Shown piece by piece: positions 1 to 7,129 of a stretch of 57,154 nucleotides of DNA (its first letter is position 1; each line of letters begins with the position of its first letter). The stretch lies in contig NZ_JACIDE010000021.1 of the NCBI RefSeq assembly GCF_014196205.1, forward strand, positions 1-57,154. Direction: 5' to 3'. The DNA is from Anoxybacteroides voinovskiense (GTDB lineage Bacteria > Bacillota > Bacilli > Bacillales > Anoxybacillaceae). Under the pieces are notes generated by a model. The model made no database searches, was not told where the DNA came from, and saw only the letters and a list, made by a program, of their open reading frames with translations. The translations under genes were made by a program, and so were the position numbers.

Positions 1-2
1 TT

Positions 3-16
3 AGAAAACGCTTACA
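3..16. promoter_or_regulatory. Possible CcpA cre site
   Basis: The 14 bases AGAAAACGCTTACA match the cre consensus TGWAANCGNTNWCA at every fixed position except the first. The site lies at the window edge, so the regulated gene is not visible. It may be a gene to the left or the TetR gene that starts at 180. A single site match like this can arise by chance. Confidence 0.35.
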
Positions 17-137
17 AACACTGGGTTATTTAAACCAAATATATCCAGAGAATCGAAATATCAAAAAAAATCTCCCACAAACTCTTGACTCAATCCCGCT
101 CTTCCATTGCGTTTGCGCAAGTATCGGGAGTGTTCTA

Positions 138-146
138 TGATATAAT
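138..146 (+). promoter_or_regulatory. Extended -10 promoter of the TetR gene
   Basis: TGATATAAT is a perfect -10 hexamer preceded by the TGn extension. It lies about 33 bases before the GTG start at 180. No good -35 hexamer is seen at the right spacing, which fits an extended -10 promoter. Confidence 0.45.
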
Positions 147-179
147 AACGAAAGGAAACATGACGGAAGGTGGAAGAGC

Positions 180-743
180 GTGAAAGAAAAAATTATTGAT
201 GCGAGCATTACGTTATTTGAACAAAAAGGGTTTAGCGACACATCGATTCAAGACATTGTCGATGCGTTAGGGGTCACAAAAGGAACGTTTTATTACTATT
301 TTAAAAGTAAAGAAGAGTTGTTAATGGACATTCATCTTCGTTACATTGAAGAACTGCTTGAAAAACAACAAGAAATGATGAACGATTCGACAAAAACGAC
401 GAAAGAAAAATTGTTAGGCATCGTATACATGCTTATTCATAACATTGAGAAAAGAGGGAGGCAAGCGCGCATTTTCTTTCGCGAGATGCGGCATTTGAAT
501 GCGGAACATTTGCGACAGATTAAACAAAAACGCGACCAATTTCGCTATGGAGTGCAAGCATTAATTGAGCGTGGAATCGAAAACGGCGAGTTTCGCCAAG
601 ATTTGCTTCCGAGCATTGCGACGTTAACGATTTTAGGCGCTGCAAACTGGAGCTACCAATGGTTTAAACCAGATGGTTTATATACGGATGCAGAAGTTGC
701 GAAGCAAATGGTAACGATTTTTCTCGAAGGGATAGAAAAATAG
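180..743 (+). CDS. TetR/AcrR family transcriptional regulator
   Basis: This 187-residue protein is a normal length for a TetR repressor. Residues 1-48 form the helix-turn-helix: an amphipathic first helix, then the recognition segment around VTKGTFYYYFKSKEELL, the family signature. The rest is helical and should bind a ligand and dimerise. The start is GTG at 180, preceded by a purine-rich ACGGAAGGTGGAAG. A terminator follows the stop at once. The next gene on the same strand carries a palindrome inside its promoter (783-800), so the likely job is to repress that oxidoreductase, and perhaps itself. The ligand is unknown. The family assignment is firm; the target is inference. Confidence 0.9.
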   Translation: MKEKIIDASITLFEQKGFSDTSIQDIVDALGVTKGTFYYYFKSKEELLMDIHLRYIEELLEKQQEMMNDSTKTTKEKLLGIVYMLIHNIEKRGRQARIFFREMRHLNAEHLRQIKQKRDQFRYGVQALIERGIENGEFRQDLLPSIATLTILGAANWSYQWFKPDGLYTDAEVAKQMVTIFLEGIEK

Positions 744-782
744 GCTGCTTCGGCTGTATACGTGAAGCAGCTTCTCTTTTTC
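744..782 (+). terminator. Intrinsic terminator after the TetR gene
   Basis: An 8-bp inverted repeat, GCTGCTTC (744-751) with GAAGCAGC (764-771), is followed by a T-rich run ending near 781. It starts immediately after the TAG stop. Confidence 0.8.
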
Positions 783-805
783 ATACTGACTAGTTAGTAT
801 ATAAT
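777..805 (+). promoter_or_regulatory. Promoter with TetR-type operator for the oxidoreductase
   Basis: A perfect TATAAT (800-805) is preceded by a near-perfect 18-base palindrome, ATACTGACTAGTTAGTAT (783-800), occupying the space between the -10 and a weak -35 (about 777-782). Only one pair of positions breaks the symmetry. A repressor bound here would block RNA polymerase. The adjacent TetR gene is the obvious candidate, but that link is inferred. Confidence 0.6.
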
Positions 806-822
806 GAAAGGAGAAATATACA

Positions 823-1797
823 GTGAAGCAAATTCAATTCACAACATACGGTGGACCAGAAGTGTTGCAAGTAATCGAAACCGCTCAACCGAAAGCAACT
901 GGAAGACAAGTGCTTATTGAAGCAAAAGCGATTGGGGTAAATTATGCGGATACGGCGCGAAGGGAAGGAAAATATGTCGTGCCGACCCCATTGCCGTTCG
1001 TTCCAGGGACAGAGGTGGCAGGAATTGTTTGTGATGTCGGAGAAGAGGTGACGTCCGTTTCGCTTGGACAGCGTGTCGTCGCACTAATCGAGGAAGGTGG
1101 GTACGCGGACTATGTGCTTGTGGACGAACGAAGTGTCATTGCCCTTCCGAATGGATTCGATTTTTACGAGGCGGTCGCTCTTCCGGTGCAAGGATTAAGC
1201 GCGTATCATATTTTAAAAACGATGGGGCGTTTGGAAGAAGGAGAAACAGTGCTTATTCATGCAGCAGCGGGAGGAGTGGGGACGATTGCTGTTCAGCTGG
1301 CGCGAATTTTTGGGGCAGGTACCATTATCGCAACGGCAAGCACAGACGAAAAACGTGCACTAGCTCGACAGCTTGGCGCGCATGTAGCGGTTGATTATAC
1401 AAAAGAAGGATGGAAAGATGAAGTGTTGGCAGCTACGGACGGTAAAGGGGTCGATGTCGCCTTAGAAATGGCGGGCGGAGACGTTTTTCAGCAAACGTTG
1501 CAATGCTTGGCCCCATTTGGCCGTCTTGTCATCTACGGAGTAGCGAGCGGGCAATTGACGAAAATGACCCCATCGCTATTAATGGGCAAAAACTTATCCG
1601 TTATCGGCTTCTTTTTGCCACAAATCATGAGAAAACGCGCATTATATCAGCAAAGCTTGCAAGAAATGCTTCATTATGTACAGACAGGGCGCGTGCAACT
1701 GACGATTGGCGGCGTCTATCCGTTAGAACAGGCAGCAGACGTCCATCGTTTATTACAGTCGCGGCAAACGCACGGAAAATTAATTCTCGTTCCATAG
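823..1797 (+). CDS. NADPH:quinone reductase-like medium-chain oxidoreductase
   Basis: The 324-residue product belongs to the medium-chain dehydrogenase/reductase superfamily, quinone-reductase branch, and is probably a cytosolic NADPH-dependent reductase of quinones or reactive carbonyls. The N-terminal GroES-like catalytic half contains GVNYADTARREGKY, typical of zinc-independent members. The Rossmann half carries the cofactor motif AAAGGVGTIAVQLARIFGA near residues 147-165. Length is normal. The GTG start at 823 follows GAAAGGAG. It stands alone behind a TetR gene with an operator in its promoter, which suggests induction by a toxic compound. The true substrate cannot be read from sequence. 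Its 3' end was altered by a mobile element that split the downstream terminator. Confidence 0.88.
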   Translation: MKQIQFTTYGGPEVLQVIETAQPKATGRQVLIEAKAIGVNYADTARREGKYVVPTPLPFVPGTEVAGIVCDVGEEVTSVSLGQRVVALIEEGGYADYVLVDERSVIALPNGFDFYEAVALPVQGLSAYHILKTMGRLEEGETVLIHAAAGGVGTIAVQLARIFGAGTIIATASTDEKRALARQLGAHVAVDYTKEGWKDEVLAATDGKGVDVALEMAGGDVFQQTLQCLAPFGRLVIYGVASGQLTKMTPSLLMGKNLSVIGFFLPQIMRKRALYQQSLQEMLHYVQTGRVQLTIGGVYPLEQAADVHRLLQSRQTHGKLILVP

Positions 1798-1799
1798 GC

Positions 1800-1821
1800 A
1801 AAAAAGGTGAGAACTCTCACC
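1800..1821. terminator. Terminator half left behind by an insertion
   Basis: Six A's are followed by GGTGAGA, AC and TCTCACC. The T-run expected after it is missing here but is present at 2047-2052, beyond the inserted element, directly behind a second copy of ACTCTCACC. Removing the element and one 9-bp copy restores a symmetrical two-way terminator between the convergent genes ending at 1797 and 2042. Confidence 0.7.
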
Positions 1822-2037
1822 CAGGCGTGTTGATTAACCATTAAAAACCAGTTGACCTCGCTCTATTCCTAGCTTTTCTGCCGTAGTCGGCAAGCGAACC
1901 GCTTGCCGACTGGGCATGCTGTACGCATGCCCTCCTCGAACAACGGCGTTCTTGTTCGAGGGAAGAGGCAGAAAAGCTTGTGTTCAGTCAAATGATTCTG
2001 TGTTTTTTAGTAAAATAATGGATAATCAACAGCCATG
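1822..2037. mobile_element. MITE-like element, copy 1 (216 bp)
   Basis: The ends CAGGCGTGTTGATTA and (reverse complement of the right end) CATGGCTGTTGATTA match at 12 of 15 positions. The element is flanked by a perfect 9-bp direct repeat, ACTCTCACC, at 1813-1821 and 2038-2046. Inside, a 12-bp closing stem (1871-1882 with 1967-1978) encloses three hairpins: 1885-1911, 1912-1932 and 1934-1961. It has no coding capacity. A close relative lies at 51400-51649 and a decayed one at 45399-45511. The transposase that moves it is not in this window. Confidence 0.85.
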
Positions 2038-2041
2038 ACTC

Positions 2042-3190
2042 TCACCTTTTTTGCTGAATGTACTGCTCCATCCGGTCTAGCCCTTCTTTTAACGTTTCAA
2101 ACGAATACGCATACGACAATCGAACGTATCCTTCCCCATAGGAAGAAAAGGCGCTGCCAGGCACGACGGCGACCCCAGCTTTGTCTACTAAATCGAGTGC
2201 AAAATCAAAAGACGATTGACCGAACGACTGAATCGACGGGAATAAATAAAACGCCCCTGTCGGTTTTTCGACGGCTAATCCCATACCGACAAGCCGCTCG
2301 TACGCATATTCCATGCGCGCTTTATATTGTTTGCGCATGTCGTCCGCGTCGTTTTTTCCAACGGTTAAAGCCGCTAATGCCGCTTTTTGCGAAACCGAAG
2401 AAGCGCACGAAACGCTATATTGATGCACTTTCAACATATGTTTCGTTAAAAATTCTGGGGCGAACAAAAACCCGATACGCCATCCTGTCATCGAATGAGA
2501 TTTGCTCAGCCCGTTTATAACGATCGTTTGGTCGCGAAGCCATGACGCGATGGAACGATGGACGCCATCATAGACGAGCTCGCTATAAATTTCGTCCGAT
2601 AAAATCCAAATCGGTTTATCTTTTAACAACGCGGCAAGCTTAACGAGTTCTTGTTCCGATAAAGTTGCTCCGGTCGGATTCGATGGATACGGCAAAACGA
2701 TGCAGCGCGTCCGCTCGTTTATGTGAGGGGCGACTAGCTCTGCGGTGAGGCGAAAGCCGGTCGAGCGCGTATCGACGTAGACAGGCTTTGCCCCGCACAT
2801 GCGAATAATTGGCTCATAGCCTGGGTAGACCGGTCCTGGTAAAATGACTTCCACGCCTTCTTCTAAAATCGTCCGAAACGCCACATCAATCGCTTGGCTT
2901 GCCCCGATAGTGACGATGATTTCCTGTTCGTTGTATTGCAGTCCGTATTTGTCGTAGACAAATTGGCAAGCAGCTTGCCGCACATCAACGAACCCAGCGT
3001 TATGCGTATACGTTGTAAAGTTGTTACTGATTGCCTCCTTTCCGGCTTCCTTTACGTGTTCAGGAGTCGGAAAATCCGGTTGACCGATCGTTAATGAAAT
3101 TAAATTCGGACGGTCGGCGACCATATTAAAAAATTTGCGAATGCCTGATATTTCAATGTTTCTCACTCGTGAATGAATAAGATGTTCCAC
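2042..3190 (-). CDS. patA: PLP aminotransferase PatA, N-acetyl-diaminopimelate aminotransferase
   Basis: The 382-residue fold-type I aminotransferase closely resembles B. subtilis PatA, which acts in the acetylated branch of lysine/diaminopimelate synthesis. Its opening MEHLIHSRVRNIEISGIRKF is characteristic. The PLP lysine lies in GLSKSHSMTGWRIG, and YPSNPTGATLSE is the usual substrate and cofactor segment. The partner enzymes DapH and DapL are encoded at 34844 and 35596 in the same window. The stop codon lies within the 9-bp target duplication of the mobile element at 1822-2037, yet the reading frame is not altered: the pre-insertion site gives the same TGA. Length is a little below the B. 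subtilis protein, which has a longer tail. Confidence 0.9.
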   Translation of the reverse strand: MEHLIHSRVRNIEISGIRKFFNMVADRPNLISLTIGQPDFPTPEHVKEAGKEAISNNFTTYTHNAGFVDVRQAACQFVYDKYGLQYNEQEIIVTIGASQAIDVAFRTILEEGVEVILPGPVYPGYEPIIRMCGAKPVYVDTRSTGFRLTAELVAPHINERTRCIVLPYPSNPTGATLSEQELVKLAALLKDKPIWILSDEIYSELVYDGVHRSIASWLRDQTIVINGLSKSHSMTGWRIGFLFAPEFLTKHMLKVHQYSVSCASSVSQKAALAALTVGKNDADDMRKQYKARMEYAYERLVGMGLAVEKPTGAFYLFPSIQSFGQSSFDFALDLVDKAGVAVVPGSAFSSYGEGYVRLSYAYSFETLKEGLDRMEQYIQQKR

Positions 3191-3481
3191 AATCGTCCTT
3201 CCTTCCGTTATAGGTTATTTTTTCAAAAGATAAGAAAATATAAAATTTGCTACTATGGTGGGGAGCTGTCTAGCTCCAAGCGCCATCGGCCTGAGGCGTT
3301 CCCTCCTCGGTGGGGCTTGTGCGATCTTCGCCGATAGGCGGGCGCTTTTCACTTTTCTTAATTGTACCAAAAAATCATAAAAGGTGAGCCGTCTTCTTCG
3401 ATACTCGCGGAAGAAGTGGCTCACCTTATTAAGGCGCTATATGACTGTGAGGCTTCGCATTCCATTTGACAATCTCCTTGT
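3191..3481. repeat. Intergenic region with a Bacillaceae-type dispersed repeat
   Basis: No credible gene lies in these 291 bases. About 3260-3358 reads, on the minus strand, as AAAAGCGCCCGCCTATCGGC and ends in GGAGCTAGACAGCTCC. From memory this resembles a dispersed intergenic repeat common in Bacillaceae. It contains GC-rich self-complementary segments. A terminator for the minus-strand gene at 3482-3703 occupies 3369-3427. Confidence 0.5.
3369..3427 (-). terminator. Terminator of the IDEAL-domain gene
   Basis: A long hairpin pairs AAGGTGAGCC (3381-3390) with GGCTCACCTT (3418-3427), and inside it CTTCTTC (3393-3399) with GAAGAAG (3410-3416). Read on the minus strand it is followed by T-rich sequence ending in a run of six T's. 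Confidence 0.65.
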
Positions 3482-3703
3482 TTACGCTCCATATTTTTTT
3501 AGCAACTCGTTATATTGGGCGGAGAGTTCTAAAAACAGCTCTTTATTTTTTGTTGCTAGCGCTTCATCGATCTTTTCCATCAATTTATTTTTCTGATAAA
3601 GAAAGATCGCTTGTTCCAAAATCATTTGCGCAAGTGGTCCATAACTATTTTTTTCTTCCGGATGACCAAACGCAACTTCGTGAGGATAATGTTTTTCGTA
3701 CAT
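3482..3703 (-). CDS. Small IDEAL-domain protein
   Basis: This 73-residue protein carries an IDEAL domain in its second half: KIDEALATKNKELFLELS followed by a short helix ending LLKKYG. IDEAL domains occur in Bacillus proteins such as YpiB and at the end of ComK and are thought to mediate protein contacts; no enzymatic residues are visible. The first half (PHEVAFGHPEEKNSYGPLAQ) is not familiar to me. ATG at 3703 follows AAGGGGGAG. It is monocistronic, with its own promoter (3748-3776) and terminator. The exact family member and role are unknown. Confidence 0.8.
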   Translation of the reverse strand: MYEKHYPHEVAFGHPEEKNSYGPLAQMILEQAIFLYQKNKLMEKIDEALATKNKELFLELSAQYNELLKKYGA

Positions 3704-3747
3704 ATGTGACTCCCCCTTGTTCGGGAACGAAAGGTCCCCTTTTTTAT

Positions 3748-3776
3748 ATTATCGTTGTTTTTTACGAAAATGTAAA
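3748..3776 (-). promoter_or_regulatory. Promoter of the IDEAL-domain gene
   Basis: On the minus strand TTTACA (3776-3771) is separated by 17 bases from GATAAT (3753-3748), a fair sigma-A promoter. The leader then includes a GGGA/TCCC hairpin just ahead of the ribosome binding site. Confidence 0.5.
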
Positions 3777-3875
3777 GAAAATTTTGATAAATTAAATGAT
3801 AGCAATTTTTACAAACGATTTTGTATGTTTTCGGTTATGATATAAAGAGGTATGGAACGGAAAGGAGTGAATCAA

Positions 3876-4820
3876 ATGATTCGGACGTGCGCAGTAACAA
3901 AAGATTTTGAGGTCGTTTATGACTTGCCGTTGCAAACGTTAAAAGGGGACGATATTTCTTGGTATTGGGTCGATTTTCATGAGCCGACTGATGAAGAAAC
4001 GAAATTGTTGGCAGATTTTTTTCACTTCCACCCGCTAGCAATTGAAGATTGTTTAGAATATGTCCAGCGCCCGAAACTTGATTTTTATGAGCAATATTTA
4101 TTTGTCGTACTGCATTCGATTCACCAACATACGCTCGATGCAGAAGAAGTTGACCTATTTGTTGGGCACAATTTTATCGTTTCGTTTCATAAACAACCGA
4201 TTAAAGGAGTTGATCAAGTGTGGATGCGTTTGAAAACGGACGAGGATTTCAAAATAGGTCCTTTGCATACGATGTATTGCCTGTTAGATAAGTTAGTCGG
4301 CGAATATTTTCCGTTCATTTATCATATAGAGGATGTATTGAATGAATTGGAAGAAAACCCGGATATTGAAAGGATATTTGATATTCGCAGAGATTTATCC
4401 AAGCTTCGTCGAACAATTGTGCCGATGCGCGATTTGTTGTACCGAGTTATTCATTCGGATCGGTTAGAAAGAATGAAGGAGCGACAAATTTATTTTCATG
4501 ACATTTATGACCACCTTTTGAAACTTGTAGAGATGATTGAAGAAAATCGAGAAATTACGTCCGATATTCGGGACAGTTATTTGTCATTGAACTCCAACCG
4601 TATGAATACGATTATGATGACATTAACAGTGATTACGACCATTTTTATGCCGCTTACTTTTATTGTCGGTGTGTACGGAATGAATTTTGATTATATGCCA
4701 GAATTACATTGGAAATATGGCTATTTCACGGTGCTTGCGGTCATGGGAATCATTGCGGTCACCATGTTTCTTTGGTTTAAGAAAAACGGATGGATTCGTT
4801 TTCATAAGGAAGATCGTTAA
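3876..4820 (+). CDS. corA: CorA family magnesium/divalent cation transporter
   Basis: The product is a CorA-type pentameric inner-membrane channel for Mg2+ (or Co2+/Ni2+). The long N-terminal cytoplasmic domain is acidic and helical. The signature YGMNF sits at the end of the first of two C-terminal membrane helices (about residues 250-310), followed by a basic tail. An upstream ATG at 3852 is in frame, but the ribosome binding site AAAGGAG lies between it and the ATG at 3876, so I use the latter (314 residues, normal for the family). The next gene follows after 13 bases and probably shares the transcript. Confidence 0.92.
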   Translation: MIRTCAVTKDFEVVYDLPLQTLKGDDISWYWVDFHEPTDEETKLLADFFHFHPLAIEDCLEYVQRPKLDFYEQYLFVVLHSIHQHTLDAEEVDLFVGHNFIVSFHKQPIKGVDQVWMRLKTDEDFKIGPLHTMYCLLDKLVGEYFPFIYHIEDVLNELEENPDIERIFDIRRDLSKLRRTIVPMRDLLYRVIHSDRLERMKERQIYFHDIYDHLLKLVEMIEENREITSDIRDSYLSLNSNRMNTIMMTLTVITTIFMPLTFIVGVYGMNFDYMPELHWKYGYFTVLAVMGIIAVTMFLWFKKNGWIRFHKEDR

Positions 4821-4833
4821 GGGAGGACACAAG

Positions 4834-5388
4834 ATGAAACGAATTGCAGTTATTGGACAATCAGGGGAGATTCCGGACGACGTTCGCCAAATGGCAGAAG
4901 CTGTCGGAGCGGAAATTGCCAAGCGGAAAGCAGTGTTGTTAACCGGTGGAGGAAGCGGCGTGATGGAAGCTGCTTCGAAAGGGGCGAAAGAAGCTGGAGG
5001 ACTTGTCATCGGTATTTTAGCGGGGGACCGTACCGATGTAGCGAACGATTATTTAGACGTGCCGATTACGACAGGGCTGCATTTTGATTTTCGTAGCTTA
5101 ATTCTCGTGCATTCGTCTGATGCGCTTATTATGATTCGCGGCGGCAACGGGACGCTCGGGGAATTGTCCGCCGCTTATATGAATCGAAAGCCGGTGGTGA
5201 TTATTGAAACGTCAGGAGGATGGGCAGCGAAAATAAAAGAGGTGGCGTATGAAGGCGGTTATTTAGACGAGCGCCGCACAATTGAAATCGCGTTTTGTGA
5301 CTCAGCGGAAAAAGCGGTCGACTTAGCCTTTCGCCGCAGCGAAGAGCCGTTAGACGAAGAAAAAAACACCGGACGAATTGGCGATTAA
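4834..5388 (+). CDS. LOG/TIGR00725-like Rossmann-fold protein
   Basis: The 184-residue protein has the DprA/LOG-like nucleotide-binding fold. Visible motifs are the N-terminal beta strand KRIAVIGQSG, the glycine-rich LLTGGGSGVMEAASKGA, and MIRGGNGTLGELSAAYMNRKP, which corresponds to the PGGxGTxxE motif of lysine-decarboxylase-like/LOG proteins. Here the first position is R rather than P. LOG members release cytokinin-like bases from nucleotides, while the TIGR00725 group has no proven activity. It probably acts in the cytosol on a nucleotide-like ligand. ATG at 4834 follows GGGAGG, 13 bases after corA. A dispersed repeat starts immediately after the stop. Confidence 0.8.
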   Translation: MKRIAVIGQSGEIPDDVRQMAEAVGAEIAKRKAVLLTGGGSGVMEAASKGAKEAGGLVIGILAGDRTDVANDYLDVPITTGLHFDFRSLILVHSSDALIMIRGGNGTLGELSAAYMNRKPVVIIETSGGWAAKIKEVAYEGGYLDERRTIEIAFCDSAEKAVDLAFRRSEEPLDEEKNTGRIGD

Positions 5389-5454
5389 AACGAAAAGCGA
5401 AGGCGACTGGTTAGCTCTCGAATCGGAGCGTTCGTGTGTATACGTCGAACAGAG
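5389..5454 (+). repeat. Post-stop repeat (AAAGCGAAGGCGACT family), copy A
   Basis: Starting right after the stop at 5388, AAAAGCGAAGGCGACTGGTT continues into TAGCTCTCGAATCGGAGCG. The same core follows the stops at 31811, 37017 and, on the minus strand, 38584. It is non-coding and sits just upstream of a terminator. Confidence 0.6.
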
Positions 5455-5495
5455 AAAAAGCCCGATAAGGCAATTCTACCTTATTGGGCTTTTTT
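5455..5495. terminator. Bidirectional terminator between convergent genes
   Basis: GCCCGATAAGG (5460-5470) pairs with CCTTATTGGGC (5479-5489), with one G-T pair. The stem is flanked by A's on the left and TTTTTT on the right, so it can work on both strands. The stop codon of the minus-strand MFS gene lies inside the right arm. Confidence 0.85.
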
Positions 5496-6989
5496 AGTTG
5501 CTGTAAACTGGTCGGTTAGACGTGCAGACCCCATAAAGAAAATGAGGACGATGGCGATGATGACTGGAATAGTTGCCCAAGAAAACATCGTCGCGATAGA
5601 GTCTGCCAAGGCGTCCACAATTTTTTGCAATACTTCTTTCGGAATGTGGGCGCGCGCTTCTTTTGAAAGCAATACGCGCGAATCGCCAGATGGATTGAAT
5701 TGTTTCATCATCGGCAGCGCTTTTTCTAATTTGTCCATCAATAAATGGTTTTGAATCGTACCGTAAATCGTTACCCCTAATGTCATACCGATGGAACGGA
5801 AGAAGGTGTTTGTCGAGTTTGCAGTCCCGCGCTCACGCATATCCAACCCGTGAATGGACGACATGCTCAATAGCGGGAACGAGAACCCGACACCGATTCC
5901 AGTAATAATCATATAGATAGTGACGACAGAACGAGCCGTATCGGCGGTTAACGTACTTAATAAATAAATGCCTGTTAAAAAAAGAATGCCAGAAATAATC
6001 ATTAAATTGCGGTACGACGTCTTTGCCGCAAACCGTCCACCAATTTGGCTACCAACAACAGAGCCGAGCATCATTGGCGTTAAAATGAGCCCAGAGTTTG
6101 TCGCCGTCCCGCCATATACCCCTTGAACGAAAATCGGAATGAAAATCGTGCCGAGAATGAACGTCGCGCCATATAAAAAGCCGATTCCTTGTGCGGTCGC
6201 AAACAGCCGCTTTTTAAACAAATGAAACGGGATGACCGGATCGGTTGCTTTCGTTTCCGCCCAGAAAAATAGAGCAAGGAAAACAGCAAAACCGCTAAAT
6301 AAACTAATAATTACCGATGAATCCCATGCATACTCTTTGCCGCCAAGCTCTAAAGCGAACATCAAGCAAAGAACGGACGATACGAGCAAAATCGCTCCCC
6401 ACCAGTCAATTTTTTGCTCCCGGTGTTCTAGTGATTCAAAATAAAATTTACCGATGAAGAAAAGTGACAATAGACCAAGCGGAACGTTTACATAAAATAC
6501 CCAGCGCCAGTCGATATAATCGGTAATATATGCCCCTAACAGTGGACCAAATACGCTTGAAATACCGAAAACAGCGCCAAACAATCCAGACATTTTTCCG
6601 CGTTGTTCCGGCGGAAACGTGTCAAACATAATGGTGAATGCAATCGGCATTAACGCACCGCCGCCTAGTCCTTGAATGGCACGAAATAAGCTCAATTGCA
6701 CCATATCTTGGGCAAGTCCGCAAAGAACGGAGCCAACTAGAAAAAGTGTCAAGCCCGACACATAAAATAATTTTCGACCGTACATATCGGAAAGTTTCCC
6801 GAAAATTGGCATGCCGGCGACACTGGCAATCATATACGCGGATGTAACCCAAACAAACTGATCGAGTCCACCGAGTTCTGATACGATTGTTCCCATCGCC
6901 GTTGCGACGATTGTGTTGTCCATCGCCGCCATTAAAATGCCAAGCAATAATCCAATGACGACAAACGTTCGTTTGCTTTCTTTTTTCAT
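5481..6989 (-). CDS. DHA2-family drug:H+ antiporter (EmrB/QacA-like MFS)
   Basis: The 502-residue membrane protein belongs to the 14-helix DHA2 group of the major facilitator superfamily. The first helix segment LLLGILMAAMDNTIVATAMG holds the conserved motif D1 (LDxTIVNVALP-like). GKLSDMYGRKLFYVSG is motif A between helices 2 and 3, and FRAIQGLGGGALMPIAF is motif B. It would export cationic or lipophilic compounds using the proton gradient. ATG at 6989 follows AAGGGG, with a promoter at 7030-7057. Transcribed alone, it converges on the LOG-like gene. The substrate cannot be predicted. Confidence 0.92.
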   Translation of the reverse strand: MKKESKRTFVVIGLLLGILMAAMDNTIVATAMGTIVSELGGLDQFVWVTSAYMIASVAGMPIFGKLSDMYGRKLFYVSGLTLFLVGSVLCGLAQDMVQLSLFRAIQGLGGGALMPIAFTIMFDTFPPEQRGKMSGLFGAVFGISSVFGPLLGAYITDYIDWRWVFYVNVPLGLLSLFFIGKFYFESLEHREQKIDWWGAILLVSSVLCLMFALELGGKEYAWDSSVIISLFSGFAVFLALFFWAETKATDPVIPFHLFKKRLFATAQGIGFLYGATFILGTIFIPIFVQGVYGGTATNSGLILTPMMLGSVVGSQIGGRFAAKTSYRNLMIISGILFLTGIYLLSTLTADTARSVVTIYMIITGIGVGFSFPLLSMSSIHGLDMRERGTANSTNTFFRSIGMTLGVTIYGTIQNHLLMDKLEKALPMMKQFNPSGDSRVLLSKEARAHIPKEVLQKIVDALADSIATMFSWATIPVIIAIVLIFFMGSARLTDQFTATKKAQ

Positions 6990-7029
6990 GCTCTTTTCCC
7001 CTTTTTTCTAAATGAGTAAACATATCTCT

Positions 7030-7057
7030 ATTATAATCAAAGTTATTGATGTAGCAA
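7030..7057 (-). promoter_or_regulatory. Promoter of the MFS gene
   Basis: On the minus strand TTGCTA (7057-7052), a 16-base spacer and a perfect TATAAT (7035-7030) form a plausible sigma-A promoter 41 bases before the start codon. Confidence 0.5.
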
Positions 7058-7129
7058 GAAAAATGGACTATCTCACTTGGAAGCGTCATACGATAAAGTG
7101 ATGGAGTTTTCACAAAAGGAGGGGCCGAT

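Noticed and set aside
3381-3427. Long hairpin considered as a T-box or other riboswitch
   Set aside because: No T-box sequence or specifier loop is present, and it lies downstream of the IDEAL gene with a T-run on the minus strand, so a terminator is simpler.
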